DNA from: a bacterium | GTDB taxonomy: Bacteria; Bdellovibrionota_C; UBA2361; RFPC01 | DNA length: 64,000 bases | Reading direction: 5' to 3' | Assembly: GCA_030428205.1 (NCBI GenBank) | Contig: JAUIBK010000002.1 | Coordinates: 92,981 to 156,980 of the forward strand | Part shown: positions 50,689 to 59,469 of the stretch, in pieces | How positions within the stretch are numbered: the stretch's first letter is position 1 | Layout of the letters: every line of letters begins with the position of its first letter | Program-made: the position numbers and the translations under genes | Notes under the pieces: generated by a model | The model's input: only the letters and a program-made list of their open reading frames with translations | Database searches by the model: none | What the model was told of the DNA's origin: nothing

Positions 50689-51011
50689 TCTAAGACTTAA
50701 ATCGTATCCGGGCCGATAAAGGCCAGTGGTCAGAGCCCACATGGTTCTCAACCTCAAGTTCTTCGACAGAGAAATCTTGTGTAACAAGTATGTGATCACA
50801 GGGTAGCCCGCTTGTTCTGGTGCGCGCCAACTCCTAGAAAAGGATTAGAAGAAATTTTTCAAATATCATCGTACTCAGTAGGAAGAAAGAGTCGAGCGTG
50901 CTGGTCTGAGGAATAAGGTGAAAATAGAGAGTCAAATCGAGCTAGAAGGCTCTGCAAGAGAGTTTTTGTGAGGTGTTAGATACACGACTCCAAACAAGAC
51001 AGATACTATCT
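50689..51011. other. Gene-free start of cassette 6
   Basis: About 320 bases after attC5 with no credible reading frame or strong hairpin. It is the left part of the cassette that contains the Y1 transposase, and probably holds remains of the original cassette content or the transposon's 3' flank. Confidence 0.5.
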
Positions 51012-52007
51012 TTAACAATCAAAGTAATTAGCAGTAGGCGGCACACAAGGAAGAAGCGCTCCAGGGGGCCAATCCACAGTAAAATCACCCCGTTTCCACC
51101 TGTCATAACAATGAGAACAAGCCCTACAAAACTCAGTGTACTCTTCTAACATCTGAATTCGAATATCTTTCACAATAGAGTACACATAGATCCGAACCGA
51201 ATCTCTTTTCGGAGCGTGCTCAAGGCTTATAGCTTCTTCCTTAAGCCTTCTAGCCCCCTTCACTTTCCACCCCTTGAGAGTCCTTTTGATGCGAGCTTCG
51301 TACTCAAACTCTCTAAGCCTCTCAACGATACGGGTATTGATCTCCTCAATCTCAGACTCTTCCTTAACACCAAACACCGCAAACCATGCATTAGGACGGA
51401 GAGTAAGAGAGTGGTATGCTTTTGCTTTATTACATAACTTCTTTGTGTAAGCCCTATCTTGAGCCTCAGTGAGAGAGCGGCTTGGAAGCTTCGATATATA
51501 CGGAGCTCTAATCCAGGGGATGTTTGATGAGTACTCTGCCAAGGCAGAGGCTAGAGTCTCCCGAAAGGCTCGCCAAGAATTGAGCCCTGGATACCGCTCT
51601 ATACAGTCAACAAGGTTGGCATTGGCTGGATTGGCATATAGGTATGCAATGCGTTCCACGATAGTATCTACATCACGGTAACGGATAACGGAGGTACCAT
51701 TCTTCTTCCATAAATTGAGGTGCTTAAAGCCCAGGAGTCTTTTGAGAGCATCTGTTAGTTGCTTTTGAAGTTCCCCATAAAAGCGTACACACTGAGCCGT
51801 ATCGTTGACTACTATGATGATATGGGCGTGGTTTCCCATCCAGACAAAATGGCACAGCGTTACCTTCTCATCACGTTGTACACGAGCCATGACGCTTTCC
51901 ATGATGGTCTTGAGTGTCTTATTACACACAAAGGGGAGCCCCCGCGCTGTGCGCATACAGATTTCGTACACCTCGCGGGAGTATATTTGGCGTCTTGGTC
52001 TTGCCAT
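51012..52007 (-). CDS. Y1 (REP-associated, IS200/IS605-like) transposase
   Basis: Start taken at ATG 52007 (MARPRRQIYSREVYEI), 331 residues; the frame is open to 52142 but that part is proline-rich and crosses a tandem repeat. HUH motif MGNHAHIIIVV and the nucleophile Tyr in RIAYLYANPANANL identify a Y1 single-strand transposase of the TnpA-REP group. These enzymes act on hairpin DNA. The C-terminal ~140 residues extend beyond the core, as in a group of longer RayT-like proteins. It is on the strand opposite to the cassette genes and inserted in a cassette, a location favourable for an enzyme that recognises folded single strands. Confidence 0.88.
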   Translation of the reverse strand: MARPRRQIYSREVYEICMRTARGLPFVCNKTLKTIMESVMARVQRDEKVTLCHFVWMGNHAHIIIVVNDTAQCVRFYGELQKQLTDALKRLLGFKHLNLWKKNGTSVIRYRDVDTIVERIAYLYANPANANLVDCIERYPGLNSWRAFRETLASALAEYSSNIPWIRAPYISKLPSRSLTEAQDRAYTKKLCNKAKAYHSLTLRPNAWFAVFGVKEESEIEEINTRIVERLREFEYEARIKRTLKGWKVKGARRLKEEAISLEHAPKRDSVRIYVYSIVKDIRIQMLEEYTEFCRACSHCYDRWKRGDFTVDWPPGALLPCVPPTANYFDC

Positions 52008-52078
52008 AGCACTAGAGAATCGTCGATTGGGGAGAAAAGTTGCGTGATTGATGAGTTTTTTTACGCCGCCTGTAGGTA

Positions 52079-52106
52079 GGGGTGAGTTGGCAGGGGTGAG
52101 TTGGCA
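52079..52106. repeat. Tandem 14-bp repeat before the transposase gene
   Basis: GGGGTGAGTTGGCA occurs twice in tandem (52079-52092 and 52093-52106) and is followed by CCCACC and, at 52121, a run of eight G. It may be part of the transposon's end or of a REP-like site recognised by the transposase. Confidence 0.7.
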
Positions 52107-52146
52107 CCCACCAGACTCCCGGGGGGGGCCCAATGAGGTCAATCAA

Positions 52147-52260
52147 ATGCCTAATGGCCATGAGCTTTGTGCGATTGCTAGAACACAACTTGGACTATTC
52201 TCCAACGAGCGGGAGGATAAGCGGCTTATACAATTGCTAAAAGCAAGCCTTCCCGGCTAG
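52147..52260 (+). pseudogene. Short cassette reading frame, probable remnant
   Basis: A 37-codon frame (MPNGHELCAIARTQLGLFSN..., stop at 52258-52260) ends inside the attC arm, as do other cassette genes here. No ribosome site is evident. It looks like the 3' end of the original cassette-6 gene left after transposon insertion, or a small cassette protein. Confidence 0.35.
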
Positions 52261-52291
52261 CAGACTTGCGATTTAACAATACACGTTATGT
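52225..52291 (+). other. attC site 6, R'' box damaged
   Basis: R' GTTATG is intact at 52285-52290. ATTGCTAAAAGCAAG pairs with CTTGCGATTTAACAAT around the GCC/GGC core. The R'' box should read TATAAC but reads TTATAC (52226-52231), as if one A had been lost, so the site may no longer be functional. Confidence 0.65.
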
Positions 52292-52336
52292 TACAGTAGC
52301 ACGAATTTGCACTATAACTTCCTAAGGGAGTTGCGC

Positions 52337-53359
52337 ATGTCGGATGCAGAGGTTGATGTAGAGAATGGGGGAGAGCTAGTCCGCCGTTACCGAGATCTTG
52401 CTGACCTGCGGGGTGTCCCGAGTCCAATGCCACTCGATGCTCAGTCCCTCTTCCTAGGAAAACCAGCTGATACCGTCTGGGGAGAGTTCCACGCCCCCAA
52501 TCCATTAGTCTTAGCCCACCGTGATGAGTGGGTTCGCGAAGCTGTTGAGCAGGGTGCTCTTAAAGTTAACGTATTCGGGAGCTTTTACCGCGGATTGTAT
52601 GTCCTCGATAATCTCGCTCGTCTTGAGAACGGTCGCAATGATATCGCGGTAGTGACTGGTCTTTGTACTGATGGGGTCGAATCAGACTCCGCTAAAGTCT
52701 CCGTGAATCGTCGCGTTTGGCAATTCATTCCCGAAGATGATCGAGAAAACTATGTACGACAACTCATGAATCTCGCCCTCGATCGAGGTATCCCAGTCTT
52801 TACAGGGAAGGTCAAAAGCCAGGCATTTCGTGAGCACATACTTCCGCAGATCTTTTCTCCTGATGTCATCTTCATGTCGACCTTTGGGCAACTCATTGAT
52901 GCTCCAATTTTTGAAGCCCCCTCTCATGGAATGTATAATTTTCATCCGTCAGACCTAGCCCATGGAAAGTTTCCAGGGCCAAATCCTTTTTCTGACCTCT
53001 TGGAAGCAGGAGAAAGCTCAACCCGAATGACTATACATTGGGTTGATGCTGGATTTGATACAGGCAAGGTTGTCGGCTTCTCCCCTGAAATTTGTGTGGA
53101 ACTAGAATCCCCTAACAAGTGGACGAAAGAGGAACATATTATTGCAATGCACATACGGACCTCTCAGGTAGCAGGACTCATGGCCCGTCGATTACTATTC
53201 GAAATCAAAGAAACAGGAGGTAGAGTTGAGAGCCTAGACCTAGAAACCTATCTTGCTGACGAGTGTCTTGAGCCTGAGTCCCTCCGCTCTTTGCAAGCTC
53301 CTATACCTGGAACTCCACAAGATTACTTTTCCCACCGTGTTTTAAAGATTTTCGAGTAA
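52337..53359 (+). CDS. Formyltransferase-like enzyme (cassette 7)
   Basis: Start at ATG 52337 (AAGGGAG upstream), 340 residues. The sequence FHPSDLAHGKFPGPNPF near residue 202 followed by STRMTIHWVDAGFDTGKVVG is the formyl-transferase signature (N-x-H-P...G..P...DxG), with catalytic Asn-His-Asp in order. These enzymes use 10-formyltetrahydrofolate to formylate amino-sugars, Met-tRNA or purine precursors. A 120-residue N-terminal part precedes the fold and is not recognised. Its substrate is probably a sugar or small molecule; no pathway genes are nearby. The cassette start (GTTATGTTACAG, 52285) complements 11 of 12 bases at the cassette end. Confidence 0.82.
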   Translation: MSDAEVDVENGGELVRRYRDLADLRGVPSPMPLDAQSLFLGKPADTVWGEFHAPNPLVLAHRDEWVREAVEQGALKVNVFGSFYRGLYVLDNLARLENGRNDIAVVTGLCTDGVESDSAKVSVNRRVWQFIPEDDRENYVRQLMNLALDRGIPVFTGKVKSQAFREHILPQIFSPDVIFMSTFGQLIDAPIFEAPSHGMYNFHPSDLAHGKFPGPNPFSDLLEAGESSTRMTIHWVDAGFDTGKVVGFSPEICVELESPNKWTKEEHIIAMHIRTSQVAGLMARRLLFEIKETGGRVESLDLETYLADECLEPESLRSLQAPIPGTPQDYFSHRVLKIFE

Positions 53360-53360
53360 A

Positions 53361-53400
53361 CTGTAATATAACAACGAGTCTGTGCCGAGCCTTATATGGT
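53361..53400 (+). other. Degenerate attC site 7
   Basis: R'' region CTGTAATATAAC (53361-53372) matches the start of cassette 7 with one mismatch, followed by AACGAGTC and GCCGAGC. The right half with an R' box (GTTA...) is missing; CTTATAT at 53391 is a possible mutated remnant. The site is probably dead. Confidence 0.55.
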
Positions 53401-53803
53401 TGGCAATAGTGACAGTTTTATTGTACCGGTCATGTGGAGCACTATCTTGATGTGGAAATCGAAACTCAATAGTTGGCCTCTCTTACTACTTGGGGCACTC
53501 TTTTTTCTTGTTCTCACGGTCGGATTGACCCCACTATGTCCTGTTTCATTCTCGCGCCAACTTCCCCCCGCTTTTGTCGTTGGTCTTGTTACTGTGCCGT
53601 TTTTCTTCTTCGCATTTTATTCCCTGGGAGAGTTTGGATCGCAATGCAAGTCAGCGCCTGCTCGTCTCCTACTCTTTATAATCACTTGTATAGCTCTACT
53701 TACATTTGCCTCGGCTTACATAGCTTCCTCACCAGAAAGCGAATGCCTCATTAATCAAGATCATATGAGAGAAATTCAGACAAATAGAGATGAAAACGAG
53801 TAG
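53396..53803 (+). CDS. Small membrane protein
   Basis: 135 residues with three membrane segments (SWPLLLLGALFFLVLTVGLT, about residues 26-45; AFVVGLVTVPFFFFAFYSL, 58-76; ARLLLFIITCIALLTFASAY, 88-107) and a charged tail. ATGs at 53396, 53432 and 53450 all fit; the latter two lie nearer to the first membrane segment. No family recognised. It follows the degenerate attC and is probably an old cassette gene. Confidence 0.6.
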   Translation: MVGNSDSFIVPVMWSTILMWKSKLNSWPLLLLGALFFLVLTVGLTPLCPVSFSRQLPPAFVVGLVTVPFFFFAFYSLGEFGSQCKSAPARLLLFIITCIALLTFASAYIASSPESECLINQDHMREIQTNRDENE

Positions 53804-54144
53804 TATGGAGGAGAGTAGTCAAGTTGAGTGGGAGCTCAATGCTTCACACGCTCACGTACAAAGTTACTCTCTGTTCCCTCGAGGAAAGATTGGCTTCTAT
53901 ACTCTTCTTTGAATATGACAAGAAAATGTTGCACACACGTTGAGGTGAATTGAAAGATAGCTATACAATGCCCAAGGCTCATCCTCTCTACTGAAAAGCT
54001 TCCATGTCAAGCAGGGGGAATTGAGCCCAATGCTGGTTCGGCTCACCTATGTCACTGGGCACTGCACGAACTCTGAGAGACAAAAGGAACAACACACAAT
54101 CAATTTTATTGACGTACCTGAATCCTGAATGCTATCGGTGGTGG

Positions 54145-54891
54145 ATGAATAGAATGTTTGTATACCGCTTCTTGCTCCCATCTCTTTTATCGTTGTCGAT
54201 TCTCTGGCCTGCCATTATCTTCGCTGATGACTCGTTCTGTTCTCAATCTCCCAGAGATATTCTTGCCTCGCTTGATGGCACATGGACTTTGAAACAGGGA
54301 AGCGGCTTTGCCGTTGCTGCCGGCCCCTCAGGAAATATGGCATTTCCAATAGGGGGCATGGCTATACCACTTCCGCCTCATGCTCCGCAGAAAGTGTTGC
54401 TCAGATTTGATGCTAGTAAGCACTTTGCAACCTTATCTGGTGCAGAGGAAGACATGGCAATGATTGCTACAACAGAAGCTGACCTCAGCGCAGTTTCCAA
54501 ATATCTTCGCTCAGAAAAAATTTCCAAGCTACTAGACAAAGGCTCGGGGTGTAATTGGGATTCCTTGCCGATGATCATAGGGAGTTCAGACTATGTTCTC
54601 GATACTGGCTTGCGAATACACTATATGCGCTTGAATAAAGTACCGCTCCTTTCAGGAAAGGTACTTTGCCTAGATGAGCGTGGAATGATCACAGGTGTGA
54701 AGGATGAAGATCGATGGGACATTGATCCTTGTAAGAAGATTCCTCGAGTAAAGGTCAAAACATCTGAGATGAAGATGACAGTTATCTTAAAGTTTCAAAC
54801 TCCAAACAAGGGCAGCGGAGTATTGTTATTTGAAGGTGAGCAAGAAGGTTACAAATTCTCCGCGACCGCTCCTTTGAGTATGAATCGCTAG
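54145..54891 (+). CDS. Secreted protein of unknown function
   Basis: Start taken at ATG 54145, which opens a signal peptide (YRFLLPSLLSLSILWPAIIFA, cut before DDSF); the frame is open to 54049 without a ribosome site. 248 residues, periplasmic or outer surface, one segment rich in Gly/Pro/Ile (FPIGGMAIPLPPHAP). Two cysteines in the mature part may pair. No known family. The region 53804-54144 before it holds no other gene, repeat or attC that I can see. It is probably a cassette-type gene. Confidence 0.62.
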   Translation: MNRMFVYRFLLPSLLSLSILWPAIIFADDSFCSQSPRDILASLDGTWTLKQGSGFAVAAGPSGNMAFPIGGMAIPLPPHAPQKVLLRFDASKHFATLSGAEEDMAMIATTEADLSAVSKYLRSEKISKLLDKGSGCNWDSLPMIIGSSDYVLDTGLRIHYMRLNKVPLLSGKVLCLDERGMITGVKDEDRWDIDPCKKIPRVKVKTSEMKMTVILKFQTPNKGSGVLLFEGEQEGYKFSATAPLSMNR

Positions 54892-55026
54892 TGGTCTCAA
54901 TCGACGAGTAAATTCATATTAAGATTCAGGGAACGGTCCCCTTTCATTGAGGTGGCGTGCTCTTCACAAACCCGTCCAGCAGAGGTTTGGAAAAACGTAT
55001 ACTACCGACTAGCCTACACCTTCCTC

Positions 55027-55254
55027 TTACCAAGCACCCTTGATGAATGATGGGTCTGCGGCACATAGGAGTTGGTCGTCAATAACTTGTTTGAGCATGA
55101 GGATAGCTTGGTATCCTGCTCTTCCCGATTCCAAGGCCATAAGATAAGGGACTGCCTTAGAAACTACTACTGTGATCATCGGGATCTTCAACTGTACCGT
55201 CTCATGTGTGTGGGGTGATAGTGACTTTTCAATTCTGAGCGATTGTTCTGTCAT
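55027..55254 (-). CDS. Hypothetical small protein
   Basis: 75 residues on the strand opposite to the surrounding genes. Composition is protein-like (ITVVVSKAVPYLMALESGRA, then AILMLKQVIDDQLL), but there is no convincing ribosome site, no homology I recognise and no neighbour link. It could be a small soluble protein or chance frame. Confidence 0.35.
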   Translation of the reverse strand: MTEQSLRIEKSLSPHTHETVQLKIPMITVVVSKAVPYLMALESGRAGYQAILMLKQVIDDQLLCAADPSFIKGAW

Positions 55255-55418
55255 GAATCTGTGTGCGATTGACAGTCAATCCTATGCTGGAGAACATTTC
55301 GAAATTATTCTCTGCATAATTGGAGTAGTTGGAGTGAGTAGGGTAAGGTGAACATGCGATGTATGTGTGACACCCTCATGCTGAGGCGTTGTCTTTCTAT
55401 GAGATAACTTTTTTGCAT

Positions 55419-56015
55419 ATGCTTGATAGACGAGAAGATGCTTCACAGATTGACTGGCAAGACGAGTTTGACCGATGGGCAGTTGGCCAAGGTTATGGCT
55501 TAACATACGATCGATCTCTCGCTGAAACTCAGCTGCACTCGGAGGTGTTCAGTTTGGTGCAACAGGTTGCACCGATACAAGCTGAAGACACCATACTCGA
55601 CTTAGCTTGTGGAAGTGGACTTGCGGGAACACCTTTCATAGATGCTGGTTGCATTCTTTCAGGGATCGATTTTTCACCAAAAATGCTGGAGCTCGCTCGG
55701 GGAAGAGGCTACACTTCAACGGATGTTGTGAACCTCAAAGAGCGTACGGATCCACTTGAAGGAGTTTATGACTTCGTTTTGGCCATTGGAGTTGCAGAAG
55801 ATTATGTTTCGGTCTCTCACCTTGTTCACTTGGCGAGTGAGAGTATCGGCCAAGGCGCACTGTTTGTGGTGAGCTGTCCTGGTGAGAGAAATCTCTCTGA
55901 ACTGTTGGCCGACTCCGGTATGAGTCCAATCGTTAGTTCTCATTTTGATTTCGCAGCTAAAGGTGCAGTAAATCAACAGCTTGAACTTGTTGTTTCCAAG
56001 AGAGAAGACTTGTAA
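55419..56015 (+). CDS. SAM-dependent methyltransferase
   Basis: Start taken at ATG 55419, 198 residues; a TTG at 55389 is possible. Class I methyltransferase: motif I TILDLACGSGLAGTPFIDAG near residue 57, acidic residue in LSGIDFSPKMLELARGRG, motif II region YDFVLAIGVAEDYVSV. The first ~50 residues (DRWAVGQGYGLTYDRSL) are typical of small-molecule methyltransferases. Substrate unknown. No attC is recognisable around it, but the single short plus-strand gene with long flanks resembles a cassette. Confidence 0.8.
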   Translation: MLDRREDASQIDWQDEFDRWAVGQGYGLTYDRSLAETQLHSEVFSLVQQVAPIQAEDTILDLACGSGLAGTPFIDAGCILSGIDFSPKMLELARGRGYTSTDVVNLKERTDPLEGVYDFVLAIGVAEDYVSVSHLVHLASESIGQGALFVVSCPGERNLSELLADSGMSPIVSSHFDFAAKGAVNQQLELVVSKREDL

Positions 56016-56258
56016 AGAAGAGCAATGAGGTTGAGTTGCGAGCAGTGGTTACCTACTACCAATTTTTTCTGAGCAACGGAGAGTCGCTCGTAGGTTTTCC
56101 TGGTCTGCAGGCGTATTATTGTGCCAATATGAGCGACAAAGCAGAGCGAGCCCCATTGATTTTCTGACTAAAACGCTACAACGCTCTTTCGTCCTATATT
56201 ACTGAGGTTAGAGAGTATTTTTAAAGCTTCACATTACCTCTCTAGGAGATACACTACT

Positions 56259-56525
56259 ATGATGGCAAGACAAGGTTATGTTCATGATGCCGATACTGGG
56301 TGCGGTGCACCGGCGGAAGAGATGGTGACACTTAACGCAAGCAAGCAAGTGGCTGCTACTCCAACCTCGTATGATGCTGACATTGATGTCGATGGATTTG
56401 GTCCGCTATGCCAACTGATCGCTCGACCTGCCGGGACACTTTCCAGAGATGAGGAGCCGTATGTCCGAGACGACGAGGTCGGATCGGGTTCTCCAAGCTC
56501 ACAGTTAAAGGGACGGGCTTTCTAA
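56259..56525 (+). CDS. Hypothetical acidic protein
   Basis: 88 residues, start ATG 56259 or 56262, with AGGAGAT upstream. Acidic and rich in Asp/Gly/Ser (DADIDVDGFGPLCQLIARP), no membrane segment, no family recognised. The stop at 56525 is followed about 65 bases later by GTTATACCTCTGA, identical in 12 bases to the cassette start at 50681, hinting at a cassette boundary whose partner is lost. Confidence 0.45.
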   Translation: MMARQGYVHDADTGCGAPAEEMVTLNASKQVAATPTSYDADIDVDGFGPLCQLIARPAGTLSRDEEPYVRDDEVGSGSPSSQLKGRAF

Positions 56526-56621
56526 GTAGAGATGAGAGTTTTTTGATCAGACTGGCTCAGTGGAGCTCTGTCGATAGGCCTACGCTGTTATACCTCTGAT
56601 TGTTTTTTTTGGAGATGCGAA

Positions 56622-57110
56622 TTGGAATTAGAAACAAGAGCTAAGAAACTTCTTCGCGTCAGTGAGTATATTAATATAGCGACAGCATCACTAGACGGTG
56701 AACCTTGGAATACTCCCGCTACCGGAGTGCACGATTTACAGCTCAATTTCTATTGGTCTTCTTGGAAAGCAGCACACCATTCGAAAAATATTCAACAGAA
56801 CCCAAGGGTCTTCTTGACTCTTTACGACTCTACTCGAAAACGGGGCGACAACCACCGAAGGTGTCTCTATATCCAAGCGAACGCAAAGGAATTAGAGAAT
56901 CTTGACGAGATTTCACTTGCTATGAGTTTGCTCTACGGAAGGTCTGGGGATCGAAAGCCTACAGACTTTCTTGGAGAGGCGCAGCGTCGAATGTATCAAG
57001 CTGTACCGATTTCACTGTGGCTTAATGATGTATCGGAACGCGAGCTAACCAACGAAACGGTCAAAATGCGCGCTGAGGTTTCGATAAATGCTTTAAAAGC
57101 ATTGCTTTAG
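56622..57110 (+). CDS. Pyridoxamine-phosphate-oxidase-fold protein
   Basis: Starts at TTG 56622 (GGAG 8 bases upstream), 162 residues. Split-barrel flavin-binding fold: INIATASLDGEPWNTPATGV, FYWSSWKAAHHSKNIQQNPR and VFLTLYDSTRKRGDN match the PPOX/FMN-binding family, in which the substrate or FMN phosphate is bound by Arg/Lys in these segments. Members reduce or bind pyridoxal, F420, heme or act in stress resistance; the role here is unknown. Single cassette-like gene. Confidence 0.75.
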   Translation: MELETRAKKLLRVSEYINIATASLDGEPWNTPATGVHDLQLNFYWSSWKAAHHSKNIQQNPRVFLTLYDSTRKRGDNHRRCLYIQANAKELENLDEISLAMSLLYGRSGDRKPTDFLGEAQRRMYQAVPISLWLNDVSERELTNETVKMRAEVSINALKALL

Positions 57111-57458
57111 GGTATGATTATAAGCGCAGAGTTCCTCGCCGTGTGAGTTTCGCCTCCTTCTTGCCAGTTTTTACTATGCAAGCAATTTTTTTTAATTTGT
57201 TGTTGGTATAGTCAGAGAAATAAATCCCTTATCTCCCCCACTCTTGTCATACAAAACGAACATCTCAAGGTGTTATAGAGAAGCTAAGCAAAAACTTAAG
57301 GAGTTGAATGTATTATGGCAGGCGCTCTTCGTCGATTTTAGGTGAGGTTTGGTGTATATTAAGAAGCGTCTCGGGGTCTTTTATTGGCGACGATCTCGTC
57401 CTGTGGTCACAGCTGAGGCTTGAAAGCGTTTTATGGCCCATAATGAATCTCTATAAGG
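57111..57458. other. Gene-free spacer
   Basis: About 350 AT-rich bases without a credible gene. GTTATAGAGAAGC at 57273 is similar to a cassette start but has no matching R'' box. I see no strong hairpin. Confidence 0.4.
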
Positions 57459-57905
57459 ATGAGTATGAATTGGGTAATCCTGGCGCTCATAAGCGCATTC
57501 TTCTACGGGGCGTATAACTTTTTCATTAAGCTGACCTCTGATTCCACTCATCAAATCCTTGGCGCGGTCATACTTCAAGCTAGCGCACTGTCGGTGGGCT
57601 TGGTCATCTTGTTTTATCTCTGGCGACAAAATGAAACTTTCCCGGTCACGTCTAAGGGAGTCTCTTTTGCGATTTTGGCTGGCATTACGGCTGGGCTTGC
57701 CGAGATTGTTTCTTTCTATGTTTTCTCTCAGGGAATTTCAGCTTCTCGTGGTATACCTGTCATCATTGGGGGATCCGTTGTGGCAGGATCGTTGCTTGGT
57801 TTATTGTTTCTGCGTGAATCTATCGGTTTTCGAGAACTCCTTGGTGTCGCCCTTGTTGTTGGAGGGATTTGGATGCTAACAGGCGCAGAAAAAACAGGCA
57901 TATAA
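57459..57905 (+). CDS. Half-size EamA/DMT permease
   Basis: 148 residues (from ATG 57465, after AAGG, 146). One EamA half with five membrane segments: WVILALISAFFYGAYNFFIK, VILQASALSVGLVILFYL, GVSFAILAGITAGLAEIVSF, GIPVIIGGSVVAGSLLGLLF and LLGVALVVGGIWMLTGAEK. Half-size members work as homo- or heterodimers, like EmrE. Export of a small molecule is likely. The stop is followed by GCATATAACAACGCC, which looks like an R''-box without an R' partner, a sign of a degraded attC. Confidence 0.8.
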   Translation: MSMNWVILALISAFFYGAYNFFIKLTSDSTHQILGAVILQASALSVGLVILFYLWRQNETFPVTSKGVSFAILAGITAGLAEIVSFYVFSQGISASRGIPVIIGGSVVAGSLLGLLFLRESIGFRELLGVALVVGGIWMLTGAEKTGI

Positions 57906-57949
57906 CAACGCCGCCGGATTACTCTATTCTGTTCGAAGGTATGTAACTG

Positions 57950-58492
57950 ATGCAACCCGAGGAAATTTCCAGACCTCGTAGGGAGCAAGTCATTCTAGCT
58001 GTTGCCCGCCAGTTGGAGCGAATTCAGCAAGATTATGGTTCTCCCCGAGTGCTCCTCACATGGGGAGTGAACTCTGACGACCCTGATGACTGGCCACCTA
58101 TCGCTAAGTTTCTTGAGTATCCAATTACAGGTTACGATCATGAGGGTGATTCAAAGGAAGCTGCACTAACGAGAGCCCTTGAGGAGCTTCCTGATTACCT
58201 CATTTCGTGCTCCGAGCACGGTGCAGAGGAGAGAGGGGATGATCTTTCTAGTGAAGACGATGAATTTGAACAACTTTGGAAGATAGCAACTCCACTTGAT
58301 GAGAATCGTGTTGCTGAGGCGCTGGGAGAATGGGCTGCATGTGCTACATTTTTAGATATTCGAGACTCAGGATCAAGGCATATTCCACCAGCTGTCGCAC
58401 AGCAGTGGGTTGATGAGTTCTCTAAGCTTGAATTTGATGGCCCACCCAGAGAAACATGGGAGGATAGTGACTATGCGGATGATGAGGACTGA
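57950..58492 (+). CDS. Hypothetical acidic protein
   Basis: 180 residues, soluble, very acidic C-terminal tail (DDED end). A segment RVLLTWGVNSDDPDDWPPIA and CSEHGAEERGDDLSSEDDEF stand out; no domain recognised. It starts 45 bases after the permease and may have been a separate cassette. Codon use does not differ visibly from neighbours. Confidence 0.58.
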   Translation: MQPEEISRPRREQVILAVARQLERIQQDYGSPRVLLTWGVNSDDPDDWPPIAKFLEYPITGYDHEGDSKEAALTRALEELPDYLISCSEHGAEERGDDLSSEDDEFEQLWKIATPLDENRVAEALGEWAACATFLDIRDSGSRHIPPAVAQQWVDEFSKLEFDGPPRETWEDSDYADDED

Positions 58493-58614
58493 AAATCAAC
58501 GTCTAGTGTTCCTACTTTGATTTTCATCAGTCTTTAGAAACCTGTGAGATAGCTCCGCTCGGATAATCTAATGAGGATGATGCAACTACTGAACAATGCG
58601 GAGTCTCCATTGCT

Positions 58615-58685
58615 AACGCTATCAGAAACGATTTTTGGATTTTGTAGTATAAAGAGATTCTGCTCATCAGTTTACTGATAGCGTT
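58615..58685. repeat. 11-bp inverted repeat upstream of the CYTH gene
   Basis: AACGCTATCAG (58615-58625) and CTGATAGCGTT (58675-58685) pair exactly around a 49-base loop. It lies 50 bases before ATG 58738. It resembles the outer arms of a cassette recombination site but lacks conserved R boxes. Confidence 0.5.
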
Positions 58686-58737
58686 CATTTTTCTCTGTAG
58701 ATGAAAGATATTATTTTTTTGGATAGAGAATAGAGAT

Positions 58738-59256
58738 ATGGCAAAAAATATTGAAATCAAAGCACGTGCAAGTAATCCTACTCGCCAGTTCATGCTTGCT
58801 GAGCAAATATCTGATAGACCGACTGAGATCATACATCAAGAAGATGTTTTCTTTAACGTTTCCGATGGAAGATTGAAGTTGCGAGTGCTCTCTGAGGATT
58901 GGGGTATACTCATCTTTTACAGGCGTTCTGACCAAAAGGGGCCAAAAACTTCTGAGTACTTTCTCTCAGAAACACAAAATCCTCGATCGCTTATCACTGT
59001 TCTCGAGAGAGCTTATGGAATACGCAATCAAGTGATCAAAACCCGCACCCTACATATGGCAGGTCGGACTAGAATACATTCAGACAAGGTTGAATCGTTA
59101 GGGGACTTTCTAGAGCTGGAGGTGGTTCTCAATGATCATGAGAGTGAGGCTGATGGAGAAGTTGAAGCACGACTCTTGATGCAGCAGCTTGAAATCTCCC
59201 AAGAGGACCTCATAGAGTGTGCCTATGTAGACTTATTGGAGGCCCAAGGCGGGTAG
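58738..59256 (+). CDS. CYTH-domain protein
   Basis: 172 residues. The N-terminal IEIKAR (residues 5-10) is the ExExK signature of the CYTH domain (class IV adenylate cyclase / thiamine triphosphatase), followed by DVFFNVSDGRLKLRV with the usual Lys-Leu-Arg, and GDFLELEVVL near residue 121 with the paired Glu residues. CYTH enzymes bind triphosphate substrates in a tunnel with metals; the physiological substrate here could be a triphosphate nucleotide or thiamine triphosphate. Single cassette-like gene. Confidence 0.86.
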   Translation: MAKNIEIKARASNPTRQFMLAEQISDRPTEIIHQEDVFFNVSDGRLKLRVLSEDWGILIFYRRSDQKGPKTSEYFLSETQNPRSLITVLERAYGIRNQVIKTRTLHMAGRTRIHSDKVESLGDFLELEVVLNDHESEADGEVEARLLMQQLEISQEDLIECAYVDLLEAQGG

Positions 59257-59469
59257 GTAATCTAGGAGCAAGAGGCTGGTTTCGAGGTTCCATACTCGTA
59301 GTTGTTGTGTTTGTATTTACCGTTCGCTCCAGTAGTATGATAGGACTCAGGAAACATTATTGCGACCTACGTTATAATCTTCTTGGATGGAGTGTGAAGC
59401 TGCATGACTTCATCTATGGAATGTAGTATCGAATTCGATTAACAATATTATTCTAGAATATGTAACACT

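Noticed and set aside
57308..57517. 69-codon plus-strand frame before the half-size permease
   Set aside because: Overlaps the permease start, has no ribosome site and odd composition.
57897..57945. attC site after the half-size permease
   Set aside because: Only an R''-like ATATAACAACGCC is visible; no R' box and no pairing arms follow within 100 bases, so it is treated as a remnant at most.
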